Below are positions 17,227-25,281 of a stretch of DNA of 64,000 nucleotides, piece by piece. Source of the stretch: Flavobacteriaceae bacterium (GTDB lineage Bacteria > Bacteroidota > Bacteroidia > Flavobacteriales > Flavobacteriaceae); the NCBI GenBank assembly GCA_009886625.1, contig QXZA01000026.1, forward strand, positions 55,435 to 119,434, read 5' to 3'. The position numbers and the translations under genes are program-made. Each line of letters opens with the position of its first letter. Position 1 is the first letter of the stretch. The notes beneath the pieces were generated by a model. It had not been told where the DNA came from. It searched no databases and saw only the letters and a list, made by a program, of their open reading frames with translations.

Positions 17227-18726
17227 TTATTTCTCTACCTTAAAATCTTTTATGGTTTGATTAGGCTCAATTATAGTATAGCCTTCCCAGAAGTTAGGAT
17301 CAAATTGGATCAGATTGACGGGCAATACAGATGGATTTTCTTTAAAAGTATCAAAAGCTTCTTGCGAGATGCTTTCAGTTTCGAAAATGATTCCTTGATA
17401 TTTTTGAGTTTGAATTGTTTGAAAGTTGAGGTCCATTTTCAATTCATTTTGTTTGTTCCTTCCTTTTACAATTTTATTTTTTTCAACTATGGTAAATGCA
17501 CGATCCACTCCAGTTTGATATTGATCTGACAATTCAAAAAACTGCAGCCCATATTTTCCAGTAGGAATTTTTTTAAATTGTATCGCAGTTTCTTTAAAAT
17601 AGTGCTTGTAAGACATGCCCAGTAAACTAAAATCTCGAATGTCTTGAATGTTTTTGTATTCAATTCTTAGTAATGCCATTTCATCTGCATCAACATAAAT
17701 TTTACCTACATAGTCCGCATTCCCTGAAGGTTTGAACTCCAATACAAATACCGGAATATCGTTTAAATAAGTAAAATCTACTTTTTCAAAATCATATCGA
17801 TTTGACTTTTCTAAAACTGTTAATGCCAAGGTCTCTTCATCAAATAATTGTGTAATGATATTTGTTAAAATTCGTTTTCTCCATTTTGAAAAGGATTCTT
17901 TTTCTTTTGCTAATTTTTGTTCTGGAGTTAGAGTGTCCTTTTCGGTATCGTTTATCTCTAGACCGTCAAGCTTAGTGCTAATAATTCCTGTTCTCAGTTT
18001 GAAATACGAATCTCTCTTTACATTTTGCTTTAAAATAGTATCAAAAACTTTTTCGATATTTTCAAAAATAGCAGTGGTTTTTTTGTCTTCTAACTCAAGG
18101 GCTTTTTCGATTTCTAGCTTTTGTGTTTCCTTAGTGAAATCGCCATATAAATCTCCCAGTATTTCGAAATGCCAATCAGTTTTCCTAGGTACTTTTTGAA
18201 GTGTGCTATCCCAAAAGGCTTGATCAAATTCTGCGATAGAGGATTTTTTAATTTTTACGTTTAATGTTTTAAACTCCTGTGTTCCTGATTCTCTAAAAAA
18301 GATTTTTTTGTGGGTTAGACCCAGTTCATATTTTTCAGCAATATTTTTTTTAACAGATCGGATGATTTCATCAGCACTCAGGTTAGTATTGGATAGAATA
18401 ATAGATCCTAATGCAATCGCTTTCGATGGCAGTAAAACAATACTATCTTTGAAAGTAGTAACAGGATATGCTTGTGTTTTGTATCCCATACAAGAAATAT
18501 AAAGAGAGTCTTGGCTCTTCATTTTTGTATCTAAGACCAGTCTAAACCGTCCTTCTTCATTCGACAAAATTCCTTTACCAGAAGATACATAAACACTGGC
18601 ATATGGGATAATTTCCTTTGTAAGACTGTCCTTTACTATGGCACTTATTTCCTGACTTTTTAGTGTTTGATATCCTCCTATTATAAGGCTAAGGCAAAAT
18701 AAAATAAAATTCAGTTTTTTTTTCAT
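17227..18726 (-). CDS. Exported protein with carboxypeptidase-regulatory-like domain
   Basis: A 499-residue protein with a signal peptide (FILFCLSLIIGGYQTLKSQ) followed by a CarboxypepD_reg-like beta-sandwich at about 25-110 (ISAIVKDSLTKEIIPYASVYV...GILSNEEGRF). The remainder has no domain I can name; it has the look of the periplasmic or surface proteins of Bacteroidetes that carry this N-terminal module, with a DADEMALLRIEYKN segment resembling lipoprotein-carrier-like beta strands. It is not a TonB receptor, because no plug or barrel follows. It lies 78 bases upstream of the GH20 gene on the same strand with no terminator between, so it may be part of that unit. Function unknown. Confidence 0.75.
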   Translation of the reverse strand: MKKKLNFILFCLSLIIGGYQTLKSQEISAIVKDSLTKEIIPYASVYVSSGKGILSNEEGRFRLVLDTKMKSQDSLYISCMGYKTQAYPVTTFKDSIVLLPSKAIALGSIILSNTNLSADEIIRSVKKNIAEKYELGLTHKKIFFRESGTQEFKTLNVKIKKSSIAEFDQAFWDSTLQKVPRKTDWHFEILGDLYGDFTKETQKLEIEKALELEDKKTTAIFENIEKVFDTILKQNVKRDSYFKLRTGIISTKLDGLEINDTEKDTLTPEQKLAKEKESFSKWRKRILTNIITQLFDEETLALTVLEKSNRYDFEKVDFTYLNDIPVFVLEFKPSGNADYVGKIYVDADEMALLRIEYKNIQDIRDFSLLGMSYKHYFKETAIQFKKIPTGKYGLQFFELSDQYQTGVDRAFTIVEKNKIVKGRNKQNELKMDLNFQTIQTQKYQGIIFETESISQEAFDTFKENPSVLPVNLIQFDPNFWEGYTIIEPNQTIKDFKVEK

Positions 18727-18788
18727 GTCTGTAAATATAGTACTTGGTGATGGTCAAATACTAGGGAGGGAACTATTTTAAGAATTCT

Positions 18789-20777
18789 TTATAATTGCTC
18801 CTGAAGAAGTTTAATGTCATCTCGATACTGTGCAGCTTCAATAAAGTCCAAGGATTTTGCAGCTTTTTCCATTTCTTTTCTAAGTTCTCTAATTTTCTTT
18901 ACTATCTGAGGTTTGGTCAAGAAGCGGTTTGCTTCCTCTGCCACTTTTCTTGATTCTAGTTCGTTGGCGTGAGTAGAGACAGAATTTTTTGCTAGTGCAC
19001 TGTCCAGAGATTTATTTAAGGCTGTTGGAGTTACCCCATTTTTTAGATTATAGGCTGTTTGTTTTTCTCTTCTGTAGTTTGTTTCGTCAATAGTTTTCTG
19101 CATGCTTTTGGTAATGACATCCGCGTACATGATTGCTTTTCCTTCAATATTACGTGCAGCTCTTCCAATGGTTTGTGTTAAAGAACGATGAGAACGAAGG
19201 AAACCTTCTTTATCTGCATCAAGTATCGCTACAAGTGAAACTTCGGGAAGATCCAGACCTTCACGTAAAAGGTTTACTCCAATTAAGACATCAAACACCC
19301 CTTTTCGTAAATCTTGCATAATCTCTACTCGTTCCAGAGTGTCAACATCACTATGAATATAACGACAACGAATTTGTGCTCGACTTAAGTACTTGGTAAG
19401 TTCTTCTGCCATACGTTTGGTTAAGGTCGTTACTAACGTCCTTTCATCCTTTTCAACTCTTACTTGAATTTCCTCGATCAAATCATCAATCTGATTCAAA
19501 CTAGGGCGAACTTCAATAATAGGATCTAAAAGTCCTGTAGGTCGAATGATTTGCTCTACAAAAGCACCTTCTGTTTTTTCAAGTTCATAATCTGCTGGGG
19601 TAGCGCTTACATAGAGCACTTGGTTTTGGAGGCTTTCAAACTCTTCGAATTTTAGGGGACGATTGTCCATAGCAGCCGGTAAACGAAAACCGTATTCTAC
19701 CAAGTTTTCTTTTCTACTTCGATCCCCACCATACATGGCATGAACTTGCGAGATGGTCACATGACTTTCGTCAACAATCATCAAGAAATCCTCTGGAAAA
19801 TAATCTAGTAAACAGAAAGGACGAGTGCCAGGGGCTCTTCCATCCAGATAACGTGAATAGTTTTCAATTCCTGAACAGTACCCCAGCTCACGAATCATTT
19901 CCAAATCAAATCCTGTTCTTTCATGTAAACGTTTGGCTTCTAGTGGTTTGCCTATTTCATTAAAATAGTCTACTTGTTTTACCAAATCATCTTGTATAAG
20001 CTGGATAGCATTTTGGAGAATGTCTGGGGAAGTCACAAAAATATTAGCAGGATAAATTTTAACCTTATCATATTGATCTAAACGATTATTACTTATCGGA
20101 TCAAATGCTTCAATTAATTCAATTTCATCACCAAAAAAGTGAATTTTAAACGCAATATCTGCATACCCAGGAAAAACATCAATGATATCTCCCAATACTC
20201 TAAAATTTCCTCGGCTAAATTCTGCTGTAGTCCTAGAATACAAACTTTGCACCAAGCGATGCATTAGCTGCGTTCTAGAGATTACTTGATCACGTTCTAT
20301 CGTAATTACATTTTTTTCAAATTCAGCTGGGTTTCCAATTCCATACAAACAAGAGACTGAGGCAACCACTAAAACATCACGTCTCCCTGAAAGTAAGGAA
20401 GAAGTTGTACTAAGGCGCAACTTTTCTATATCCTCATTTATAGATAAATCTTTTTCAATATAAGTACCACTGGTAGGGATATAGGCTTCAGGTTGGTAGT
20501 AGTCGTAATAGGAAACGAAATACTCAACTGCATTCCCTGGAAAAAATTGTTTGAATTCAGAGTAGAGCTGGGCTGCCAAAGTTTTGTTGTGAGCTAGAAC
20601 TAGGGTAGGCCTCTGTAGCTCTTGAACAGCATTGGCCATGGTAAAGGTTTTCCCTGAACCTGTGACTCCTTGTAAGGTAACAAAGGGATCTTGGTTTTGA
20701 AACTGCGCTACAATTTCTTTAATGGCATTAGGTTGGTCGCCAGTAGGTTTAAAGTCAGAAACGAGTTTGAAATCCAT
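18789..20777 (-). CDS. uvrB: Excinuclease ABC subunit B
   Basis: UvrB is the damage-verifying helicase-like subunit of nucleotide excision repair. At 662 residues it is the usual length. The Walker A loop GVTGSGKT is at 37-44; the beta-hairpin that clamps DNA is in the YFVSYYDYYQPEAYIP region; the helicase block VDESHV and motif VI QTIGRAARN are present. The C-terminal UVR domain that contacts UvrC is at about 620-660 (KKIRELRKEMEKAAKSLDFIEAAQYRD). It stands alone with a full-match -7 element (TAATTTTG) upstream; no LexA-type box was seen. Confidence 0.98.
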   Translation of the reverse strand: MDFKLVSDFKPTGDQPNAIKEIVAQFQNQDPFVTLQGVTGSGKTFTMANAVQELQRPTLVLAHNKTLAAQLYSEFKQFFPGNAVEYFVSYYDYYQPEAYIPTSGTYIEKDLSINEDIEKLRLSTTSSLLSGRRDVLVVASVSCLYGIGNPAEFEKNVITIERDQVISRTQLMHRLVQSLYSRTTAEFSRGNFRVLGDIIDVFPGYADIAFKIHFFGDEIELIEAFDPISNNRLDQYDKVKIYPANIFVTSPDILQNAIQLIQDDLVKQVDYFNEIGKPLEAKRLHERTGFDLEMIRELGYCSGIENYSRYLDGRAPGTRPFCLLDYFPEDFLMIVDESHVTISQVHAMYGGDRSRKENLVEYGFRLPAAMDNRPLKFEEFESLQNQVLYVSATPADYELEKTEGAFVEQIIRPTGLLDPIIEVRPSLNQIDDLIEEIQVRVEKDERTLVTTLTKRMAEELTKYLSRAQIRCRYIHSDVDTLERVEIMQDLRKGVFDVLIGVNLLREGLDLPEVSLVAILDADKEGFLRSHRSLTQTIGRAARNIEGKAIMYADVITKSMQKTIDETNYRREKQTAYNLKNGVTPTALNKSLDSALAKNSVSTHANELESRKVAEEANRFLTKPQIVKKIRELRKEMEKAAKSLDFIEAAQYRDDIKLLQEQL

Positions 20778-20793
20778 AGTGTATTAGAAAGTG

Positions 20794-20801
20794 CAAAATT
20801 A
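20794..20801 (-). promoter_or_regulatory. Probable -7 element of uvrB
   Basis: On the minus strand TAATTTTG matches TAnnTTTG and ends 16 bases before the uvrB ATG. No clear -33 box. Confidence 0.5.
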
Positions 20802-20842
20802 CAAAATATCAAATGGATATTGAGGGAGCTTGGTTAAAGAAA

Positions 20843-21682
20843 CTATAAATCTCTTTTATTCAGTAACAAATAAGAACCTCCGATAAAAATTATAGACCAA
20901 GCCAAAACAATTAGGATACTCCATAAAGAAATGGAATAATCTTTAGTAAACCCTTCTCCAATTTGATCGGCTATATTTTGAATAGCAGAAAGACGTGAAA
21001 AAGGTTCTTTGATTAGATTTCCCATTGCATTTAGTGGAAAAAACTGAAAGACTTGTTCTGCTGAAAGTTGAGGAATAAGGTCAGAAAGCTTCCATTTCAT
21101 GAGACCAAACGCAATTCCTTCTATTACTTGCCATAAGGCTAGAAAGGCTAATGCAAAAGCAGAACGTTTGATTAGAAGGGATAAAAATAGACAGAAGGTG
21201 AAGAAGCAAAATAACTTAATTGCATAAGCCAATAAAAATTCTAAATCCATAAAGATGATCTGGAGTTCATTATAATCGGAATAAATTCCACCTAAAACCA
21301 AGGAAATAATAAAAACAAGAAGGGTAGATATAATCACAAAGGCAATAATGGCATACACCTTAGTGCGTAAAAATTCAGCTTTACTTAAGCCATCTATAAG
21401 ATTCTGTTTTAATGTTTTGTTTGAATATTCGTTTCCAATCATAGCGACTATAATGATCGCAAAAAACACTTTTAATAATGCTATCATGAAGGTGTTAAAA
21501 TGCCAGATGTAGGGAAAATTAAAGATGCCTTGCTCTGCCAAATAAAAATTTACAGGTCCGAATTCTACTTTTATGGTACTTAGGATTGCAATGCTAAAAA
21601 TCAGTAAGAAATAACCAGAGATTAATACTTTAGATATCCTACTATGCCAAAGCTTATAGAGTTCAATTTTAAGTAGACGCAT
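20843..21682 (-). CDS. ABC transporter permease (ABC-2 type)
   Basis: A 279-residue inner-membrane protein with six predicted hydrophobic helices (about 17-38, 60-85, 110-135, 150-180, 185-205 and 250-272). The short cytoplasmic start MRLLKIELYKLWHSR and the segment GNEYSNKTLKQNLIDGLSK are typical of ABC-2 permeases of the NatB/multidrug-export kind. It overlaps the ATPase gene upstream by 14 bases, so the two form one exporter. The substrate is unknown. An alternative assignment, a membrane protein of a bacteriocin-immunity transporter, uses the same fold and cannot be excluded. Confidence 0.85.
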   Translation of the reverse strand: MRLLKIELYKLWHSRISKVLISGYFLLIFSIAILSTIKVEFGPVNFYLAEQGIFNFPYIWHFNTFMIALLKVFFAIIIVAMIGNEYSNKTLKQNLIDGLSKAEFLRTKVYAIIAFVIISTLLVFIISLVLGGIYSDYNELQIIFMDLEFLLAYAIKLFCFFTFCLFLSLLIKRSAFALAFLALWQVIEGIAFGLMKWKLSDLIPQLSAEQVFQFFPLNAMGNLIKEPFSRLSAIQNIADQIGEGFTKDYSISLWSILIVLAWSIIFIGGSYLLLNKRDL

Positions 21683-22583
21683 GCTTTTGGGTTTGAGTTA
21701 TAGATAAAAATTGACTTTCTAAAGACGGTTGTTTTTTGGTGAAATGTATAATTACTATTTTAGCTTTTTGTAAATCTTTAGAAAGTTCAATACTACTTAG
21801 TTCTTTAGTAGCAACGACTTGAAAAATACCATTTTCCTCAATGATTTCTCCAAGAGCAGAATAAGTTTCTAAAAACGACAGTAGTTGTTTTTTATTTTCA
21901 GCAGCAATTTCAAAGTAACCATATGTTTGAGTCAATTCCTTTACTGGTCCTTCATAGTATTTGACACCGTTTTTTAGGACGATGACATCGGAGCATACTT
22001 TTTCAACTTCATCCAATAAATGTGACGCTAAAAGAATTGTTGTTCCTTGTGCAGCTATGGTTAGAATCAATTTTCTGATTTGGTGAATCCCCTCGGGGTC
22101 AAGTCCATTGGTGGGCTCATCTAAAATTAGAAGATCAGGATTATTTACTAATGCAGCCGCAATTGCGAGACGTTGCTTCATTCCTAAAGAAAAGGTGCTG
22201 AATTTACTGTTTTTTCTATCCCATAAATTAACTAATTTTAGCTGATCTTCAATGTTGTCTGTACTACACTGTTTGATCTTACAAATGAGCGTTAAATTTT
22301 GAAGGGCAGTCATGTATGGATAAAAATTGGGGCGTTCTATGATTGCGCCAATTTTTTTGAGTGCTTGATGAGTTGTAAGACTTCCTTCATACCACTCAAA
22401 TGATCCAGAGGTGGGATTGACAACATTTAAAACCATACCAAGTGTAGTAGATTTTCCACTCCCGTTAGGGCCTAATAGCCCATATACCTTTCCTCTGGTG
22501 AGGGTAAGTGAAAGCATGTTAACGGCAGTAAGACTTCCGTATTTTTTAGTTAGGTAGTTAAGTTGTAATAATGTTTTTGACAT
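21669..22583 (-). CDS. ABC transporter ATP-binding protein
   Basis: A 304-residue nucleotide-binding subunit. Walker A GPNGSGKST is at 38-46, the signature is FSLGMKQRL, Walker B is LLILDEPTNGLDPEG, and the H-loop is LLASHLLDEV. The domain from 1 to about 215 is complete; the remaining 90 residues form the C-terminal extension usual in exporters paired with ABC-2 permeases. Its partner permease overlaps its 3' end. TATCTTTA at 22589-22596 (minus strand) is a near-consensus -7 element just before the start. Substrate unknown. Confidence 0.93.
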   Translation of the reverse strand: MSKTLLQLNYLTKKYGSLTAVNMLSLTLTRGKVYGLLGPNGSGKSTTLGMVLNVVNPTSGSFEWYEGSLTTHQALKKIGAIIERPNFYPYMTALQNLTLICKIKQCSTDNIEDQLKLVNLWDRKNSKFSTFSLGMKQRLAIAAALVNNPDLLILDEPTNGLDPEGIHQIRKLILTIAAQGTTILLASHLLDEVEKVCSDVIVLKNGVKYYEGPVKELTQTYGYFEIAAENKKQLLSFLETYSALGEIIEENGIFQVVATKELSSIELSKDLQKAKIVIIHFTKKQPSLESQFLSITQTQKHAST

Positions 22584-22688
22584 GGGTTTAAAGATAAAAC
22601 GATTAACCTATTGATTTGTTACGTTTGATCATCAGTTTTTTGATTTTAGCTCAGAAAGGAACATGTCAACTGTTTAAGCTTAAAACAC

Positions 22689-22696
22689 TATTTTTG
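22689..22696 (+). promoter_or_regulatory. Probable -7 element of the 22710 gene
   Basis: TATTTTTG fully matches TAnnTTTG and ends 13 bases before the ATG, giving a predicted leader of about 9 bases. Confidence 0.5.
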
Positions 22697-22709
22697 ATAA
22701 AACCTGAAT

Positions 22710-23771
22710 ATGGAAGAAAAATTAATTTCCAAGAAAAAGCCTTTTTTTAAAATTTCACCAGAGTTAGCTTCTTTCTTACGTGACTATGAGCGTTGGATTG
22801 ATACGCCAGTGTGTTATGATGATTTACTTCGGTTTTCAGGTTCTGTAGTGGTCTATGATAAAAATGACAACGATACCTTGTGGGTGAGAGTGTATTACTC
22901 TGATAGTGAACGAAGAGAGATTGAATTTAGCCTAAAAAAAATATATACTCAGTTGCATTCTGATGGAAATGAATCAGGGATTCCTTATCTCAATGTTGAT
23001 GCGATAGATTATTGCACGTTTGGGAATTCAAAACCCTTTAGAATAAAGATCCGTAATATTCTCAATGATAATTTTACGTATTATTATATCAAAAAGACGG
23101 ATGCATCGCGAATTTTTGGCTTGGAATTTGAACATATGTTGTCACCCTACAACTTAAATTTTTTGGTTAATGAGAATACTCTGATTGAAGAACATATTGC
23201 TGGAATTCCCGGAGATACTTTTATGAAGGAGTTTTTACCACAATGTAATGACGCTGAGAAAGCTCAAATAGCCAAAGAGTATGTAAAGTTTAATGAACGA
23301 AGTATGATTCGTTTATTAGGGGACATGCGTGCCTACAACTATGTGGTGGTTCCCACTCACGATTTTGATCAAGTGGTGTATAAAATTCGTCCTATTGATT
23401 TTGACCAGCAGTCTTTTGAAGGGCGTTTGTCAGTTTATCGTCCGCAATTTTTTAAAGAAAATGGTCCTATCATGGATGTAGTTCGAACAAAACTTACCCA
23501 TGATTCTATTAATCAATACAAGATTGAAGAACGCTCTATAGTCGCAAGGCGTATTATCAGTTCAGGGAATAGAATTAATAAATTGGTAAAAACAATGCAG
23601 CTGGAATTGTTGACTCTTCCGCAGAATTTGGAACGCTTGCGTAATGAAATTTATAAGTATACTCAAGACAAGGCATTTTTGAATAGTAATTCAATGGGAG
23701 ATATAATGAAAGCCTCGTTTGAATATGTCAGAAAGCATTACGAAAATGTAGATAACACAAGTAAATTTTAA
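22710..23771 (+). CDS. Conserved-looking protein of unknown function, 353 aa
   Basis: I cannot assign a named family. The 353-residue protein has no signal peptide or membrane segment and is rich in charged residues, so it is cytoplasmic. The C-terminal 100 residues are helical and basic. The middle shows short motifs of the kind seen in enzymes: LIEEHIAGIPGDTF, RLLGDMRAYNYVVVPTHDFDQ and KIRPIDFDQQSFEG. The order His-Asp-Phe-Asp then Ile-Asp-Phe-Asp-Gln faintly recalls the catalytic and metal-binding aspartates of protein-kinase-like or aminoglycoside-phosphotransferase folds, but no glycine-rich loop is evident, so this is speculation. I believe close homologs occur across flavobacteria. It has its own promoter and ends by overlapping the convergent gene by four bases. 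Confidence 0.8.
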   Translation: MEEKLISKKKPFFKISPELASFLRDYERWIDTPVCYDDLLRFSGSVVVYDKNDNDTLWVRVYYSDSERREIEFSLKKIYTQLHSDGNESGIPYLNVDAIDYCTFGNSKPFRIKIRNILNDNFTYYYIKKTDASRIFGLEFEHMLSPYNLNFLVNENTLIEEHIAGIPGDTFMKEFLPQCNDAEKAQIAKEYVKFNERSMIRLLGDMRAYNYVVVPTHDFDQVVYKIRPIDFDQQSFEGRLSVYRPQFFKENGPIMDVVRTKLTHDSINQYKIEERSIVARRIISSGNRINKLVKTMQLELLTLPQNLERLRNEIYKYTQDKAFLNSNSMGDIMKASFEYVRKHYENVDNTSKF

Positions 23772-24268
23772 TAAAAATCACTGTCATCATAATCCTGTGC
23801 ATCTGCATCATCTTCCTCTTGTTCTCCTTCAAGACCTGTTTTGAAGGAAGTCTCGCTTTCAAAAGATTTATCTGGAGCTTCTTCAGGCACTTCACCTTCA
23901 GCATGAATCAGATTAGGATAATTTGTCCCTGTAATCAATTTACCTACTTCCATTAATTCAATGAAAAACGTCCATAGATTGAGAAAATCATAGATGTAAA
24001 GTAGCTTATGAACTTCTGCTGAGAATACTGTATTTAGCATTGTTTCGCCATAACTAGGTTGCTCAATGTCCATAGATTCTAAAGGCATTTCTTCTCCTTG
24101 TATCCATTCGTCATTTGTGGTGTAAAATGAAGCCATTTCATTACCTAAAAATCCAAAAGCCTGAGTGATGGCATGATGTAAATCTTCGAGAGTTGCGGTT
24201 TCATCAATCTCAATATCACGGAGTACATCTTCTTTTACATCTAATATAACTCGAATTCTATAAATCAT
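23768..24268 (-). CDS. Plasmid pRiA4b ORF-3-like family protein
   Basis: A 166-residue acidic protein. The N-terminal half, MIYRIRVILDVKEDVLRDIEIDETATLEDLHHAITQAFGF, is the hallmark of the pRiA4b ORF-3-like family (also called IS1096 TnpR-like passenger). The block ASFYTTNDEW follows. The C-terminus is a highly acidic tail (EGEQEEDDADAQDYDDSD). Despite the name there is no mobile element here: the gene is embedded in a housekeeping operon and overlaps the heme A synthase gene by four bases. Function unknown. Confidence 0.85.
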   Translation of the reverse strand: MIYRIRVILDVKEDVLRDIEIDETATLEDLHHAITQAFGFLGNEMASFYTTNDEWIQGEEMPLESMDIEQPSYGETMLNTVFSAEVHKLLYIYDFLNLWTFFIELMEVGKLITGTNYPNLIHAEGEVPEEAPDKSFESETSFKTGLEGEQEEDDADAQDYDDSDFY

Positions 24269-25281
24269 AATTGTTTTTTAAGGGTCAAAATAAAATAGCT
24301 TTGAGCTCCAAATAATAAGGACGCCAAAACCAGATGTAGGGGTTGTGAAGAAAAGGGGAAGTTAAAATAATACATCCATATACCCGTTAGTATTTCAGCA
24401 GCAAGCAGAAATAAAATCACAGTAAATACATTGGGAAGTATTTTCTTTTGAAAAAGTAAATACCCCAAGTAACCGTGAACTAAAAGTACAAGCAGTGAAA
24501 AACTTCTATGGAAATAAAATAGGAGAGGTGCGTCGGTTAGCCAGGCAGAGGCTTCCTCTAAGTTAAACGCATGCATTTGTTCATCCACAAATTGTCGAAC
24601 TTGGGTTCCCATAGCAATTTGAATGAGAGTCAAAAACAGGCCAAAAACAAGAACGCGTTGTATTGTAGTAGATTTCTCTGATATTTTTTTTATTTGCTTC
24701 TCTCTGGCCAAAAGAATGACCAATATCAAAACGAGTACGAGTGCCATTGCCATGTGTATGGTTATTTTAAAAGGAAGTAAATTAGAATCTACTACCGTTT
24801 TTCCTAACCATCCTTGAAAACCCATTCCCAAAACAATTAAAAAGGAGAGTACTGTTGAAATTACATCAGACTTAATTCTCCATAGGGAACTTACAAATAA
24901 TAATAAAGTTGCCAATCCGGCTAAAGCACCCAATAAACGGTTGATAAATTCAATCCAAGTGTGGGTAGGATTAAAAACAGCATAGTCATGTTTGGTGTAA
25001 GCTTCCCAATTATCAGTTTGGTAGCGAGCTGATGAGGTAAAATCAGTTGAAGCTACCCGTAAACTCTCATTTACAATGATCACTTCGCCTTCATTATATT
25101 TATGATTGGCTTTCCATTCCAATTGGCTCCGTTCTGTAGGAGGAATTAAATATCCAAAACATTTCGGCCAATCAGGGCATCCCATTCCACTTCCGGTCAT
25201 TCTGACTACAGCACCAGCTGCAATCACAAGATAGATCAAGATCAAACTAGTAACAATAAGACGTTTAAATTGCTTTTTCAT
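24265..25281 (-). CDS. ctaA: Heme A synthase, COX15/CtaA family
   Basis: This inner-membrane enzyme oxidises the C8 methyl of heme O to make heme A for cytochrome aa3-type oxidases. The 338-residue protein has eight predicted membrane helices in two four-helix halves. The N-terminal block VIAAGAVVRMTGSGMGCPDWPKCFG is the family signature with its cysteine pair. The heme-ligand histidines are likely those in IEFINRLLG-linked TWIEF, TIHMAMAL, FYFHRSFSLL and PLHLVLA. It implies aerobic respiration with an aa3 oxidase encoded elsewhere. It overlaps cca by 17 bases. The protein is longer than bacillar CtaA because of a 50-residue insert after CFGYLIPP, as in alphaproteobacterial COX15. Confidence 0.93.
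   Translation of the reverse strand: MKKQFKRLIVTSLILIYLVIAAGAVVRMTGSGMGCPDWPKCFGYLIPPTERSQLEWKANHKYNEGEVIIVNESLRVASTDFTSSARYQTDNWEAYTKHDYAVFNPTHTWIEFINRLLGALAGLATLLLFVSSLWRIKSDVISTVLSFLIVLGMGFQGWLGKTVVDSNLLPFKITIHMAMALVLVLILVILLAREKQIKKISEKSTTIQRVLVFGLFLTLIQIAMGTQVRQFVDEQMHAFNLEEASAWLTDAPLLFYFHRSFSLLVLLVHGYLGYLLFQKKILPNVFTVILFLLAAEILTGIWMYYFNFPFSSQPLHLVLASLLFGAQSYFILTLKKQL

Noticed and set aside
23768..24268. Possible plasmid or insertion-sequence remnant because of the family name pRiA4b ORF-3/IS1096 TnpR
   Set aside because: No transposase, terminal repeats or target duplication; the gene is integrated into an operon.
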